A stretch of 64,000 nt of DNA from the NCBI GenBank assembly GCA_036497565.1, contig DASXJE010000147.1, forward strand, positions 1 to 64,000, read 5' to 3'. This document shows positions 34,699 through 43,191 of this stretch, in pieces. This DNA comes from Mycobacteriales bacterium. Its GTDB lineage: Bacteria > Actinomycetota > Actinomycetes > Mycobacteriales > QHCD01. The translations under genes and the position numbers were made by a program. Each line of letters starts with the position of its first letter. The stretch's first letter is position 1. Below the pieces are notes generated by a model that was given only the letters and a program-made list of their open reading frames with translations, searched no databases and was not told the DNA's origin.

Positions 34699-37530
34699 TC
34701 AGCTGCAGCCGCTGGTGGAGCCGCATCCTTCACAGACGTAGCAGGAACCGGCCGGGCGCATCTTCGTCCCGCAGGTGAGGCACAGCGGGGCGTCGGCGGC
34801 CTTTCCCTGCACGGCCTCGATCAGCTCGGTCGAGGAATGCACCCCCGGGTCGCTGACCTCGGTCGCCCCGTCGGTCCCGGTCGTCGCAGACCGCTCCACC
34901 GGTGCCGACGCCGCGGCACCTTCCCGATCGAACTCCTCATCGTCGCCACCCGACCCGTAGGTCGTGGCCACCTGTGCGGAGCGCTCGGCGGCGGTGAAGA
35001 TGCCGAGCTCCGTGCGCTGCTCCAGCGACAGGTGGTCGAGCGCGAGCCGCCGGAAGATGTAGTCGATCACCGACTGCGCGATGCGGATGTCGGGGTCGTC
35101 GGTCATCCCGGCCGGCTCGAACCGCATGTTGACGAACTTGCGGACGTAGCTCTCCAGCGGCACGCCGTACTGCAGCGCGATCGAGATCGCGATGGAGAAG
35201 GCGTCCATCACGCCGGCCAGCGTCGAACCCTGCTTGCCGAGCTTGAGGAAGACCTCACCGAGCCCGTCGTCGGGGTAGGAACCGGCAGTCATGTAACCCT
35301 CGGCCCCACCGACGGCGAACGACGTCGTGTTGCTCGGCCGGGACTTCGGCAGCCGGGTCCTGGTCGGGCGGGCCACCTCGACGATCTGCGGGTCGGCGGT
35401 CGCCTTCTTCGCCCGCGCGTCGGACAGCGGCTGACCGACCTTGCAGTTGTCGCGGTAGATGGCGAGCGCCTTCACCCCGAGCCGCCAGCCCTCGGAGTAG
35501 ATGCGCTCGATGTCCTCGACCGCCGCCGCCTCCGGCATGTTGACGGTCTTGGAGATGGCCCCGGAGATGAACGGCTGTACGGCGCCCATCATCCGCACGT
35601 GGCCCATCGGGGAGATCGACCGCTCACCCATCGCGCAGTCGAACACCTCGTAGTGCTCGGGCCGCAGGCCCGGTGCGTCGACGACATGCCCGTGCTCGGC
35701 GATGTATTCGACGATCGCCTCGACCTGCTCCTCCTGGTAACCCATCCTGCGCAGCGCCCGCGGCACCGTCTGGTTGACGATCTGCATCGAACCGCCGCCG
35801 ACGAGCTTCTTGAACTTGACCAGAGCCAGGTCGGGCTCCACCCCGGTCGTGTCGCAGTCCATCATCAGGCCGATGGTGCCGGTCGGGGCGAGGACGGACG
35901 CCTGCGCGTTGCGCCACCCGTTCTTCTCACCGACCTTCAGGCCACGCCGCCACTGAGTGGTCGCCTCACGCAGCACGGCGGCATCGTCGGTGCCGACCGC
36001 ACGGACCTCGTCGTTGGCCGCGGCGTGCTTGCGCATCACCCGCTGGTGCGCGGAGGAGTTGCGGGCGTAGCCGTCGTAGGGGCCGACGACGCCGGCCAGC
36101 TCCGCGGAGCGCCGGTAGGCCGTGCCGGTCATCAGCGACGTGATGGCGCCCGCGAGCGCCCGCCCGCCGGCGGAGTCGTAGGCGTGCCCGGTGGCCATCA
36201 GCAGCGCGCCGAGGTTGGCGTAGCCGATGCCCAGCTGCCGGTAGGCACGGGTCGTGTCGCCGATCGCCTCGGTGGGGAAGTCGGCGAAGCAGATGGAGAT
36301 GTCCATCGCCGTGATCACGATCTCGACGGCCTTGACGAACGTCGCTGCGTCGAAGGTCCCGTCGTCCCGCAGGAACTTCAGCAGGTTGAGCGAGGCGAGG
36401 TTGCAGGACGAGTTGTCCAGGCTCATGTACTCCGAGCAGGGGTTGCTGGCCGTGATCCGGCCGGTCTCGGGGTTGGTGTGCCAGTCGTTGATGGTGTCGT
36501 CGTACTGGATCCCCGGGTCGGCGCATTCCCATGCCGCCGTGGCCATCTTGCGGAACAGCGTGCGCGCGTCGACCTTCTCGAGCACCTCACCGGTGAGCCG
36601 TCCCCGCAGCCCGAAATCCGTGCCGTCCTGCACCGCCCGCATGAACTCGTCGGAGACCCGCACCGAGTTGTTGGCGTTCTGATATTGCACGCTCGCGATG
36701 TCGCGGCCACCGAGATCCATGTCGAAGCCGGCGTCGCGCAACGCGCGGATCTTGTCCTCCTCGCGCGACTTCGTCTCGATGAACTCCTCGATGTCGGGGT
36801 GGTCGACGTCGAGGACGACCATCTTGGCGGCCCGGCGGGTCGCTCCGCCCGACTTGATCGTGCCGGCCGAGGCGTCCGCGCCGCGCATGAAGCTGACCGG
36901 GCCGGACGCCGTCCCGCCCGAGGACAGCAACTCCTTGCTGGATCGGATGCGCGAGAGGTTGAGCCCCGAGCCGGAGCCGCCCTTGAAGATCAGTCCCTCT
37001 TCGCGGTACCAGTTCAGGATCGAGTCCATCGTGTCGTCGACGGCGAGGATGAAGCAGGCCGAGACCTGTTGCGGTGCGCTCGTCCCCACGTTGAACCAGA
37101 CCGGCGAGTTGAAGCTGAACACCTGGTGCAGCAGCATCCAGGTGAGCTCCTGGGCGAAGATCTCCGCGTCGCCCTCGGACGCGAAGTAGCCGTTGTCGAC
37201 TCCGGCCGCGTGGTAGCGCCCGACGACCCGGTCGATGAGCTGACGCAGGCTCACCTCGCGCTGCGGTGTGCCGACCGCGCCCCGGAAGTACTTCGTCGTG
37301 ACAATGTTGGCCGCGTTGACGCTCCAGAACTCGGGGAACTCCACGCCCCGCTGTTCGAAGTTGACCGTGCCGTCGCGCCAGTTGGTCATCACCACGTCGC
37401 GCCGCTGCCAGGTCACCTCGTCATAGGGATGCACACCCTCCTGGGTGTAGACGCGGTTGACCCGAAGCCCGTCCGAAGGGCGGGCAGATCCGTCGGAGCG
37501 GGTCGATGGGCGGCCGGTGGTCTCGGTCAT
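34699..37530 (-). CDS. nrdJ: Adenosylcobalamin-dependent (class II) ribonucleotide reductase
   Basis: 943 aa. Reduces ribonucleotides to deoxyribonucleotides using a coenzyme-B12-derived thiyl radical, oxygen-independent. Active-site features: NPCSEYMSLDNSSCNLASLN (Asn, Cys, Glu set), SGSGLNLSRIRSSKELL, LAPTGTIGLMMDCDTTGVEP, and a C-terminal zinc/redox tail CLTCGTKMRPAG..CYVCEGCGSTSGCS. No intein or frameshift is seen. nrdR lies 102 bases upstream on the same strand, so the pair probably shares the promoter before nrdR. Two 15-base near-repeats (37577 and 37607) lie in that gap. Confidence 0.96.
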   Translation of the reverse strand: MTETTGRPSTRSDGSARPSDGLRVNRVYTQEGVHPYDEVTWQRRDVVMTNWRDGTVNFEQRGVEFPEFWSVNAANIVTTKYFRGAVGTPQREVSLRQLIDRVVGRYHAAGVDNGYFASEGDAEIFAQELTWMLLHQVFSFNSPVWFNVGTSAPQQVSACFILAVDDTMDSILNWYREEGLIFKGGSGSGLNLSRIRSSKELLSSGGTASGPVSFMRGADASAGTIKSGGATRRAAKMVVLDVDHPDIEEFIETKSREEDKIRALRDAGFDMDLGGRDIASVQYQNANNSVRVSDEFMRAVQDGTDFGLRGRLTGEVLEKVDARTLFRKMATAAWECADPGIQYDDTINDWHTNPETGRITASNPCSEYMSLDNSSCNLASLNLLKFLRDDGTFDAATFVKAVEIVITAMDISICFADFPTEAIGDTTRAYRQLGIGYANLGALLMATGHAYDSAGGRALAGAITSLMTGTAYRRSAELAGVVGPYDGYARNSSAHQRVMRKHAAANDEVRAVGTDDAAVLREATTQWRRGLKVGEKNGWRNAQASVLAPTGTIGLMMDCDTTGVEPDLALVKFKKLVGGGSMQIVNQTVPRALRRMGYQEEQVEAIVEYIAEHGHVVDAPGLRPEHYEVFDCAMGERSISPMGHVRMMGAVQPFISGAISKTVNMPEAAAVEDIERIYSEGWRLGVKALAIYRDNCKVGQPLSDARAKKATADPQIVEVARPTRTRLPKSRPSNTTSFAVGGAEGYMTAGSYPDDGLGEVFLKLGKQGSTLAGVMDAFSIAISIALQYGVPLESYVRKFVNMRFEPAGMTDDPDIRIAQSVIDYIFRRLALDHLSLEQRTELGIFTAAERSAQVATTYGSGGDDEEFDREGAAASAPVERSATTGTDGATEVSDPGVHSSTELIEAVQGKAADAPLCLTCGTKMRPAGSCYVCEGCGSTSGCS

Positions 37531-37632
37531 GACCGGGTTCCCTTCGTCGTGGCAGCGGTCTCGTCGGTGGCGCAGTTCGGTGGTGCTGGTTCAGCACTGC
37601 AGGTCATCGGTGGTACTGGTCTTGCGGGCGCC

Positions 37633-38091
37633 CTACGGAGTCGGCGTCGACTGTCGGCGCAGGGTCTGGATCTCGGCCTCGAAGTCCGCGATCGAGTCGA
37701 ACGAGCGGTAGACGCTGGCGAAGCGCAGGTAGGCCACCTCGTCCAACTCGCGGAGCGGGCCGAGGATCGCCAGGCCTACCTCGTGGCTCGGGATCTCGGC
37801 CGATCCGGTCGCCCGGACGGCGTCCTCGACGGACTGGGCGAGCAGGGCCAGGGCGTCCTCGTCGACCGGCCGGCCCTGGCAGGCCCGCCGTACGCCGTCG
37901 ACGACCTTGGTGCGGCTGAAGGGCTCCGTGACGCCGCTCCGCTTGATCACGGCCAGGGTGGGCTCCTCGACGGTGGTAAACCGTCGCGAGCACTCCGGAC
38001 ACGACCGACGGCGACGGATCACCTGACCGTCGTCGACCTCGCGGGAGTCGACCACCCGCGAGTCGCCGAACTTGCAGTACGGACAGCGCAT
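37633..38091 (-). CDS. nrdR: Transcriptional repressor NrdR
   Basis: 152 aa regulator of ribonucleotide reductase genes. Zinc ribbon Cys3, Cys6, Cys31, Cys34 (CPYC, CPEC) followed by an ATP-cone domain ([22 protein letters not shown]) that senses ATP/dATP. ATG has GGAGGAA directly upstream. Followed by nrdJ, its expected target. The 299-base region upstream holds DnaA-box-like 9-mers and palindromes. Confidence 0.97.
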   Translation of the reverse strand: MRCPYCKFGDSRVVDSREVDDGQVIRRRRSCPECSRRFTTVEEPTLAVIKRSGVTEPFSRTKVVDGVRRACQGRPVDEDALALLAQSVEDAVRATGSAEIPSHEVGLAILGPLRELDEVAYLRFASVYRSFDSIADFEAEIQTLRRQSTPTP

Positions 38092-38179
38092 GGTTCCTCC
38101 TCCCCCGATCGGCGGGCCGTCTCGCGGCGGTCTCGCCCGGTCAGCGCTGGTCAGTCTGTGTGGTGTCCGCCGGCCCCGT

Positions 38180-38243
38180 TGTGGATAACACTGCGGACAA
38201 CCTGTGCACCGGCTGAGGACAACCCAACCCAACCTGTGTACAA
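38180..38243. promoter_or_regulatory. Row of DnaA-box-like 9-mers upstream of nrdRJ
   Basis: Four 9-mers in one orientation: TGTGGATAA (38180-38188, an exact TTATCCACA box on the other strand), TGCGGACAA (38192-38200), TGAGGACAA (38214-38222) and TGTGTACAA (38235-38243). The last three differ by one base from TGTGGACAA. A weaker TGTGCACCG starts at 38203. Starts fall 12, 11, 11 and 21 bases apart, near helical phase. About 90-150 bases before nrdR. Confidence 0.65.
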
Positions 38244-38250
38244 CTTACAC
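38236..38250. promoter_or_regulatory. Palindrome upstream of nrdR
   Basis: GTGTA-CAACT-TACAC is a 5+5 palindrome; it overlaps a second one, TTACAC-CA-GTGTAA (38245-38258). Both lie just beside the NrdR-like box and may be parts of the NrdR operator. Confidence 0.4.
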
Positions 38251-38258
38251 CAGTGTAA

Positions 38259-38274
38259 CCACAAGATGTAGTAG
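38259..38274 (-). promoter_or_regulatory. Putative NrdR box
   Basis: On the minus strand CTACTACATCTTGTGG matches the ACACTATATCTTGTGT-type NrdR box at 12 of 16 positions by my alignment. It lies about 170 bases upstream of nrdR, where autoregulation of nrdRJ is known in Streptomyces. Confidence 0.5.
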
Positions 38275-38390
38275 TGGACAGTAGGCCGCCATCTCCCGCT
38301 GCGCAACCCCGGCGCGCCCGCTGCAACGGCCCGATTTCGGCAGCACGGTGGCCGTCGATCCACCGTGGCGGAAACCCCGGGGAACCTCGC

Positions 38391-38879
38391 TCAGGGGACA
38401 TCTCGCGGCACCGCGAGGCGCTCACCCGGTCGCAGCGCGGCACTGGAGAGGTGATTGCGGGCCCGCAGCGCGGCCACGACGTCCCGCGGGTCCCGATCGG
38501 GTGCAACGGAGTGCGCGATCGACCACAGCGTGTCTCCGGCGCGCACGACCACCGCCGTGGACGACGCCGGCGTCATGCCCGGCGCCGCATCGGTCCGGGT
38601 CGCCAGCGCGTGCCCGCCGACCCCGAGGGAACCGACCACCAGGGCCCCGATCGCCGAGGCGGCGAGCCGGCGGCCACGCCGGGTCAACCGGACCGGATGC
38701 CGGTGCGGATGCCGGTCGGCCCGCGGCGGGTGCGCCGCGGGCGCCGAGCGGAGGGCGGTGACCGGAACCGGAAACTCGATGATCACGCACTGCCCTCCGG
38801 GCGAGGGCGAGGGCGACGCGGCCGGACGCGGCCGGGCCGCCGATGAGCCGGAGAGGCGGATGTCGCAGGCGATGGACAC
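38391..38879 (-). CDS. SOS-controlled LysM membrane protein (cell division suppressor type)
   Basis: 162 aa. A basic, Pro/His-rich N-terminal cytoplasmic part, one transmembrane helix ([18 protein letters not shown], about residues 73-90) and an extracellular LysM domain ([28 protein letters not shown]) that binds peptidoglycan. Divergent from lexA with SOS boxes between, as for M. tuberculosis Rv2719c, Corynebacterium DivS and Bacillus YneA, which block division after DNA damage. GTG at 38879 has GGGAG 6 bases upstream. Confidence 0.85.
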   Translation of the reverse strand: MSIACDIRLSGSSAARPRPAASPSPSPGGQCVIIEFPVPVTALRSAPAAHPPRADRHPHRHPVRLTRRGRRLAASAIGALVVGSLGVGGHALATRTDAAPGMTPASSTAVVVRAGDTLWSIAHSVAPDRDPRDVVAALRARNHLSSAALRPGERLAVPRDVP

Positions 38880-38942
38880 GATGACTCCCTGCCGTCAGAG
38901 CCCGACCTGGCGACCTGCTCGACGGGTCGAGCGGCCGATCGG

Positions 38943-38958
38943 TCGAACGGGTGTTCGA
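38943..38958. promoter_or_regulatory. LexA SOS box 1 (perfect)
   Basis: TCGAACGGGTGTTCGA matches the actinobacterial LexA box TCGAAC-N4-GTTCGA at all conserved positions. It lies 64 bases before the LysM gene start and 210 bases before lexA. Confidence 0.93.
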
Positions 38959-38959
38959 T

Positions 38960-38975
38960 TCGAACGCCTGTGCGA
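38960..38975. promoter_or_regulatory. LexA SOS box 2 (near-perfect)
   Basis: TCGAACGCCTGTGCGA has one change from the consensus (GTGCGA for GTTCGA). It is one base away from box 1, so two LexA dimers would bind side by side. Confidence 0.75.
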
Positions 38976-39022
38976 TGTCTACCACGGGGCTCCGACAACT
39001 CCGAGTCGTCCCGGCGTGTCGT

Positions 39023-39038
39023 TCGAACAGATGTTTGG
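39023..39038. promoter_or_regulatory. LexA SOS box 3, over the lexA promoter
   Basis: TCGAACAGATGTTTGG keeps the left half-site and GTT of the right half. It overlaps the -35-like TTGGAT of the proposed lexA promoter, which fits autorepression. Confidence 0.65.
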
Positions 39039-39063
39039 ATCGCCGGGCGAAAGTCGCTACCGT
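39035..39063 (+). promoter_or_regulatory. Probable lexA promoter
   Basis: TTGGAT (39035-39040) and TACCGT (39058-39063) are 17 bases apart; the -10 fits TAnnnT. Box 3 covers the -35. A transcript would have a leader of about 100 bases before the GTG chosen for lexA. Confidence 0.5.
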
Positions 39064-39168
39064 TCAGGGCACGCCGGAAGAGACAAACCGGATGATCCCG
39101 TCCGCCGGCTCGGTCGAGCGCCGTCCATGGCAGCCGACCGGGTGGCGGGCGATGGGCAGGGAGGCAAC

Positions 39169-40011
39169 GTGAGCGGCCGGTCGCAGAACACCCGTGGAGC
39201 TGGCGCCGAGGACGGCGGCCGGAAGAGCAGCCCGCGCGCGTCGGGTGCCCCGAAAGCACGCCGGAAAGCACCTCAGAAGGCAACCGCTGCCAAGAAACCG
39301 TCGGGCGCCGGGGCGCGGGCGACGTCGGCGGTGCGGTCGCTCCCCGATGGTCCGGCGGACGCGAGCGGCCTGACCACGCGGCAACGGCGGGTGCTCGAGG
39401 TGATCCGCGACTCGGTCGACCGGCGCGGATATCCGCCCAGCGTCCGGGAGATCGGGGAGGCGGTCGGCCTCACCTCGACGTCCAGCGTCGCCCATCAGCT
39501 CACGACGCTCGAGCGGAAAGGCCTGCTGCGGCGCGACCCCAACCGCCCGCGGGCGGTGGACGTCCGGATACCCGGGGCGGCCGCCGCGTCCGTCGGAGCG
39601 GATTCAAGTGCGCCGACGGCCGACGATCAGCACCCCACCCCCACCTACGTCCCGGTTGTGGGCCGGATCGCCGCCGGAGGTCCGATCCTCGCCGAGCAGG
39701 CCGTGGAGGACGTCTTCCCGCTGCCGCGGGCGCTGGTCGGCGAGGGCACCCTCTTCCTGCTGCGGGTCGCCGGTGACTCGATGGTGGACGCCGCGATCAC
39801 CGACGGCGACTGGGTCGTGGTGCGCCAGCAGCAGGTCGCCGAGAACGGCGACATCGTTGCGGCGATGATCGACGGCGAGGCCACCGTGAAGACCTTCCGG
39901 CGGCGCGACGGCCATGCCTGGCTGCTGCCGCACAACCCGGCCTACGCACCCATTCCCGGGGACGAGGCGACCATCCTCGGTCGCGTCGTGACCGTGCTCC
40001 GCAAGGTCTGA
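39169..40011 (+). CDS. lexA: LexA repressor
   Basis: 280 aa SOS repressor with RecA-stimulated self-cleavage. A Lys/Ala/Arg-rich N-terminal tail of about 65 residues ([18 protein letters not shown]) precedes the winged helix ([46 protein letters not shown]). Cleavage site Ala-Gly in GRIAAGGP, catalytic Ser in [11 protein letters not shown] and Lys in [10 protein letters not shown]. The tail is longer than usual for LexA. GTG at 39169 has GGGAGG 4-5 bases upstream; GTG 39142 and ATG 39127 are in frame. It ends one base from the convergent PAP2 gene. Confidence 0.96.
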   Translation: MSGRSQNTRGAGAEDGGRKSSPRASGAPKARRKAPQKATAAKKPSGAGARATSAVRSLPDGPADASGLTTRQRRVLEVIRDSVDRRGYPPSVREIGEAVGLTSTSSVAHQLTTLERKGLLRRDPNRPRAVDVRIPGAAAASVGADSSAPTADDQHPTPTYVPVVGRIAAGGPILAEQAVEDVFPLPRALVGEGTLFLLRVAGDSMVDAAITDGDWVVVRQQQVAENGDIVAAMIDGEATVKTFRRRDGHAWLLPHNPAYAPIPGDEATILGRVVTVLRKV

Positions 40012-40012
40012 T

Positions 40013-40738
40013 TCAGGCGGGCAGCACCCGGCGCCGGTCGAAGATGCGGTGCAGCACCCACAGCAGGACGATGCCGACGGCGCCGCCGGCCACCAGGTCC
40101 GACAGCCAGTGGTAGTTGAGCAGCAGCATCCCGACCGCGGTGAGCACGGGCGCGACATACCGGAGCCGATCGAGCATCCGGCGTAGCACGTCGGGAGCGC
40201 CGTAGTCGGCCGCCAACCAGGCCGCCAGGCCCCACATCACCACCGCATTGGGCACATGGCCCGACGGATAGGACTCGCCCCCGGCGTGCAGCAGATCCGT
40301 CGTCGGCGCCGTGCGGCCCACCCCGAGCTTGAACGCGTAGACGGTGAGCGTGAGCAGGATCAGGGCGGCCACGAGACGGGACAGCGGCTCCCAGGTCCGC
40401 CGGCGCCAGGCGAGCAGCGACGCGAATCCCCCGACGACGATCAGGACCTCCGCCCGGCCACCGAACAGGGTGAGCGCATAGAGCACGTCACCGGGCCAGG
40501 GCCGGTTTCGAAGTCCCGACCCGGCCAGCTGACTGCTGATCGAGGCGTCCAGTCGCGTCCACGGCCCGCGGAGCAGCACATCAGCGCTGATCCAGGCGAC
40601 AAGAAGCAGACACACCGCCACCAGCCGCCGCCCGGGCGGATGGGCCGGCCCGGCGCCTCCCGGCGCACGACGAACATCCGCCGGCGCCCCGGTCGCGCGG
40701 ACCGGACGTGCCGCGGGGGAAGGTCGGCTAGGCGCCAC
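40013..40738 (-). CDS. PAP2-family phosphatase, membrane protein
   Basis: 241 aa with about six helices. The three phosphatase motifs are present: [15 protein letters not shown] and [11 protein letters not shown]. Likely acts on lipid phosphates such as undecaprenyl pyrophosphate or phosphatidic acid at the outer face; the exact substrate cannot be read. Pro/Arg-rich N-terminal tail. Start GTG at 40738 overlaps the end of the tatA gene by 11 bases, so they are probably co-transcribed. Confidence 0.87.
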   Translation of the reverse strand: MAPSRPSPAARPVRATGAPADVRRAPGGAGPAHPPGRRLVAVCLLLVAWISADVLLRGPWTRLDASISSQLAGSGLRNRPWPGDVLYALTLFGGRAEVLIVVGGFASLLAWRRRTWEPLSRLVAALILLTLTVYAFKLGVGRTAPTTDLLHAGGESYPSGHVPNAVVMWGLAAWLAADYGAPDVLRRMLDRLRYVAPVLTAVGMLLLNYHWLSDLVAGGAVGIVLLWVLHRIFDRRRVLPA

Positions 40739-41012
40739 TCGCCGGTGGCGCGGGCGGCGTCCCCGACTCGGCGGCGCTCGACTGCTGCGCTGCCGCGGTC
40801 GGTGCCGGCTTCGCCGCTTCGATCACCGGCGGGGTCTTCGCGGTCGACTCACTGGCCGGTTCCTCGTCGTGCATGCCCTTCATCTCGGACTTGAAGATGC
40901 GCAACGACCGCCCGACTGAGCGGGTGGCGTCGGGCAGCTTCTTGTATCCGAAGAGGGCCAAGAAGACCACGGCAACGATCAGCAAGTGCCACGGGCTGAG
41001 CTCACCCAGCAT
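40728..41012 (-). CDS. tatA: Sec-independent protein translocase TatA
   Basis: 94 aa. Short N-terminus, one transmembrane helix ([22 protein letters not shown]), then the amphipathic helix [20 protein letters not shown] and a Pro/Ala/Ser-rich acidic tail. The FG motif at the hinge is standard. It is the pore-forming part of the twin-arginine pathway. No tatB or tatC is in the window. A TatE-type or TatB reading is possible, but length and GRSLRIFK favour TatA. Confidence 0.88.
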   Translation of the reverse strand: MLGELSPWHLLIVAVVFLALFGYKKLPDATRSVGRSLRIFKSEMKGMHDEEPASESTAKTPPVIEAAKPAPTAAAQQSSAAESGTPPAPPASGA

Positions 41013-41124
41013 TAGCCTGCTCCTGTCGGTTCGACGTGCCTGCCCGCTTACAGTACGCCGACCACGGCAATCGGCGCGATGGCAGAGGCCGACAGTTCTC
41101 GCTTTTCCGTCGGTTCGGCCATCC

Positions 41125-42540
41125 TCAGCGCGGTACGGCGACCGCGTAGCACTCCAGTGCCGCGGCGAGCTCCCCGTGGACCCGGGCGTGCAGCAGGGTC
41201 CCGTCCGCCGTGTGATCGCTGGCCAGTACGTCGCCGGCGTCGTGCACCCGTGACACGAGGTCACCACGCTGATACGGCACGAGCACGGTCACCTCGACCT
41301 GCGGGTGCGGGACCCGGTCCTCGAGCATGTCCAGCAGCGTCTCCAGCCCGGCGCCGGTGCGGGCCGAGACGTAGACCGCGTCCGGGTAGAGGCGGCGCAG
41401 CCGGCCCAGCACGTCGGGGTCGGCCGCGTCGATCTTGTTGACGACGAGGACTTCCGGCACCCGAGTGGCGTCGATCTCGCCGAGTACCTCGTGCACCGCG
41501 GCGATCTGCGACTCCGGGTCGGGATGCGAACCGTCGACGACGTGCACCAGCAGGTCGGCGTCGGTGACCTCGTCCAGGGTCGAGCGGAACGCCTCGACCA
41601 GCTGGTGCGGCAGGTGTCGGACGAACCCGACGGTGTCGGTCAGCGTGAACTCCCGGCCGTCGCGGGTGTGCGCCCGCCGTACGGTCGGATCGAGGGTCGC
41701 GAAGAGGGCATCCTCGACCAGTACGCCGGCACCGGTGAGGCGGTTGAGCAGGCTGGACTTGCCGGCGTTGGTGTAGCCGGCGATCGCGACGGCCGGAACC
41801 TCGCGGCGTACCCGTTCCTGCCGTTTCGTACCCCGGACCTGTGACATTCCGGCGATCTCGCGGCGCAGCTTGGCCACCCGCGCCCGGATCCGCCGCCGGT
41901 CGGTCTCGATCTTGGTCTCGCCTGGTCCACGGGTCCCGATGCCGCCACCGCCGGCGACCCGGCCGCCCGCCTGACGGGACATCGACTCGCCCCAGCCGCG
42001 CAGCCTCGGGATGAGGTACTGCAGCTGAGCGAGCTCGACCTGCGCCTTGCCCTCCTTGCTGCGGGCGTGCTGGGCGAAGATGTCGAGGATCAGCGCGGTC
42101 CGGTCGATCACCTTGACCTTGACGATCGACTCGAGCTGGCGCAGCTGACCCGGGGTCAGCTCACCGTCGCAGACGACGGTGTCGGCGCCGGTGGCCACCA
42201 CCACGTCGCGCAGCTCGCGGGCCTTGCCGGAGCCGATGTAGGTCGCGGGGTCCGGCCGGTCCCGGCGCTGGACCAGCGCCTCGAGCACCTGCGACCCGGC
42301 CGTTTCGGCCAGAGCGGCGAGCTCGACCATCGAGTTGTCCGCCGATGCGGCTGTGCCGTCGGTCCATACCCCGACCAGGACCACCCGTTCGAGGCGTAGC
42401 TGGCGGTATTCGACCTCGCTGACGTCGGAGAGTTCGGTCGCGAGTCCGGTGACGCGGCGCAGTGCCTGGCGCTCGGCGAGCTCCAAGCCCTCGCCGTCAG
42501 CTTCGAAGAGCGGCCTGTGTGCCGCAGCGGGTTCAGTCAT
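41125..42540 (-). CDS. hflX: GTPase HflX
   Basis: 471 aa ribosome-associated GTPase that splits stalled or hibernating ribosomes. N-terminal HflX domain with [40 protein letters not shown] and the glycine-rich [19 protein letters not shown]-type loop; then the G domain: G1 [13 protein letters not shown]3 [11 protein letters not shown]4 [11 protein letters not shown] at 42540 is chosen; the reading frame stays open upstream to 42585. Confidence 0.95.
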   Translation of the reverse strand: MTEPAAAHRPLFEADGEGLELAERQALRRVTGLATELSDVSEVEYRQLRLERVVLVGVWTDGTAASADNSMVELAALAETAGSQVLEALVQRRDRPDPATYIGSGKARELRDVVVATGADTVVCDGELTPGQLRQLESIVKVKVIDRTALILDIFAQHARSKEGKAQVELAQLQYLIPRLRGWGESMSRQAGGRVAGGGGIGTRGPGETKIETDRRRIRARVAKLRREIAGMSQVRGTKRQERVRREVPAVAIAGYTNAGKSSLLNRLTGAGVLVEDALFATLDPTVRRAHTRDGREFTLTDTVGFVRHLPHQLVEAFRSTLDEVTDADLLVHVVDGSHPDPESQIAAVHEVLGEIDATRVPEVLVVNKIDAADPDVLGRLRRLYPDAVYVSARTGAGLETLLDMLEDRVPHPQVEVTVLVPYQRGDLVSRVHDAGDVLASDHTADGTLLHARVHGELAAALECYAVAVPR

Positions 42541-42594
42541 CTGTACGTCAATGGTGCCACGGGCGGCGGGGGAAGACACCTCCATTAGCCGGAG

Positions 42595-43125
42595 CTACTC
42601 CGGGTGTACCCCGCGCCGATCGCGGTGCATGGCGAAGAAGACCGACCATCGGATTCCGTCGGGATCGGGCGGCCGGCGGGCATATTCGTCGAACACGTCC
42701 TGCAGTCGGTCCAGGAACTCCTCGAGCTGCTCCGGGCCGAGGGTCAGGCCGAGCCGTGAGGCGCTCTTCAGCGTGCCCGCCTCGGCCGCCTCGGCCAGGA
42801 ACGCCTGCAGCATCGCATCGGAGGATTGACCGACCACTTCGACGTCGCTCTGGGAGAGCTCCCAGGATTTGCGGGTCGCCCGGTAGGGCCGCTCGCGCGC
42901 TCCCCGACGTCCGCGGCGGGGCGGCAGCGCCTGCAGGAACCCGTCGTCGACGAGGCGCCGGACGTGGTGCAGCACCGACGCCGGATCGCGGCCGAGCCGG
43001 TCCGCGATCTCCTTGTTGGTCAGCTCGTCGTCCAGGCACAGCCGGAGGATCCGCAGCCGCACGGCCGACGCCAGGGTGCGTGCCTCGGATTCCGTCGCCG
43101 GACGGCGAACACGGTCCGTCGCCAT
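42595..43125 (-). CDS. ArsR-like winged-helix transcriptional regulator
   Basis: 176 aa. N-terminal winged helix (RILRLCLDDELTNKEIADRLG, DPASVLHHVRRLVDDGFLQ), then a basic turn and a C-terminal region of helices (LQAFLAEAAEAGTLKSAS, LEEFLDRLQDVFDEYAR) of the sort that binds ligand or dimerises. It starts 66 bases from a divergent MFS pump, so it probably controls that gene. A TAGGCT hexamer just upstream is a possible -10. Confidence 0.85.
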   Translation of the reverse strand: MATDRVRRPATESEARTLASAVRLRILRLCLDDELTNKEIADRLGRDPASVLHHVRRLVDDGFLQALPPRRGRRGARERPYRATRKSWELSQSDVEVVGQSSDAMLQAFLAEAAEAGTLKSASRLGLTLGPEQLEEFLDRLQDVFDEYARRPPDPDGIRWSVFFAMHRDRRGVHPE

Positions 43126-43159
43126 CTACACAGCCTAGGGGGCGCCTGAAGCAAAGTCA

Positions 43160-43188
43160 TTGACATTTCCCAATCACTCGCTCAGGCT
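43160..43188 (+). promoter_or_regulatory. Promoter of the MFS gene
   Basis: TTGACA (43160-43165), 17-base spacer, CAGGCT (43183-43188). The -35 is perfect, the -10 weaker. The start of transcription would fall at about 43194-43195, inside the first codons as drawn, so a leaderless GTG start at 43195 is possible. Confidence 0.55.
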
Positions 43189-43191
43189 GCA

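Noticed and set aside
37531-37632. Cobalamin riboswitch before nrdJ
   Set aside because: The 102-base gap is too short and has no B12-box sequence.
34612-38271. 1,219-codon open frame on the plus strand opposite nrdJ and nrdR
   Set aside because: Antisense shadow of high-GC coding sequence; its protein is low-complexity Arg/Val/Gly/Asp and nrdJ/nrdR are complete on the other strand.
43160-43188. MFS and regulator pair as an antibiotic resistance island
   Set aside because: Composition and codon use are like the neighbours and no mobile element is near; only a generic pump/regulator pair is supported.
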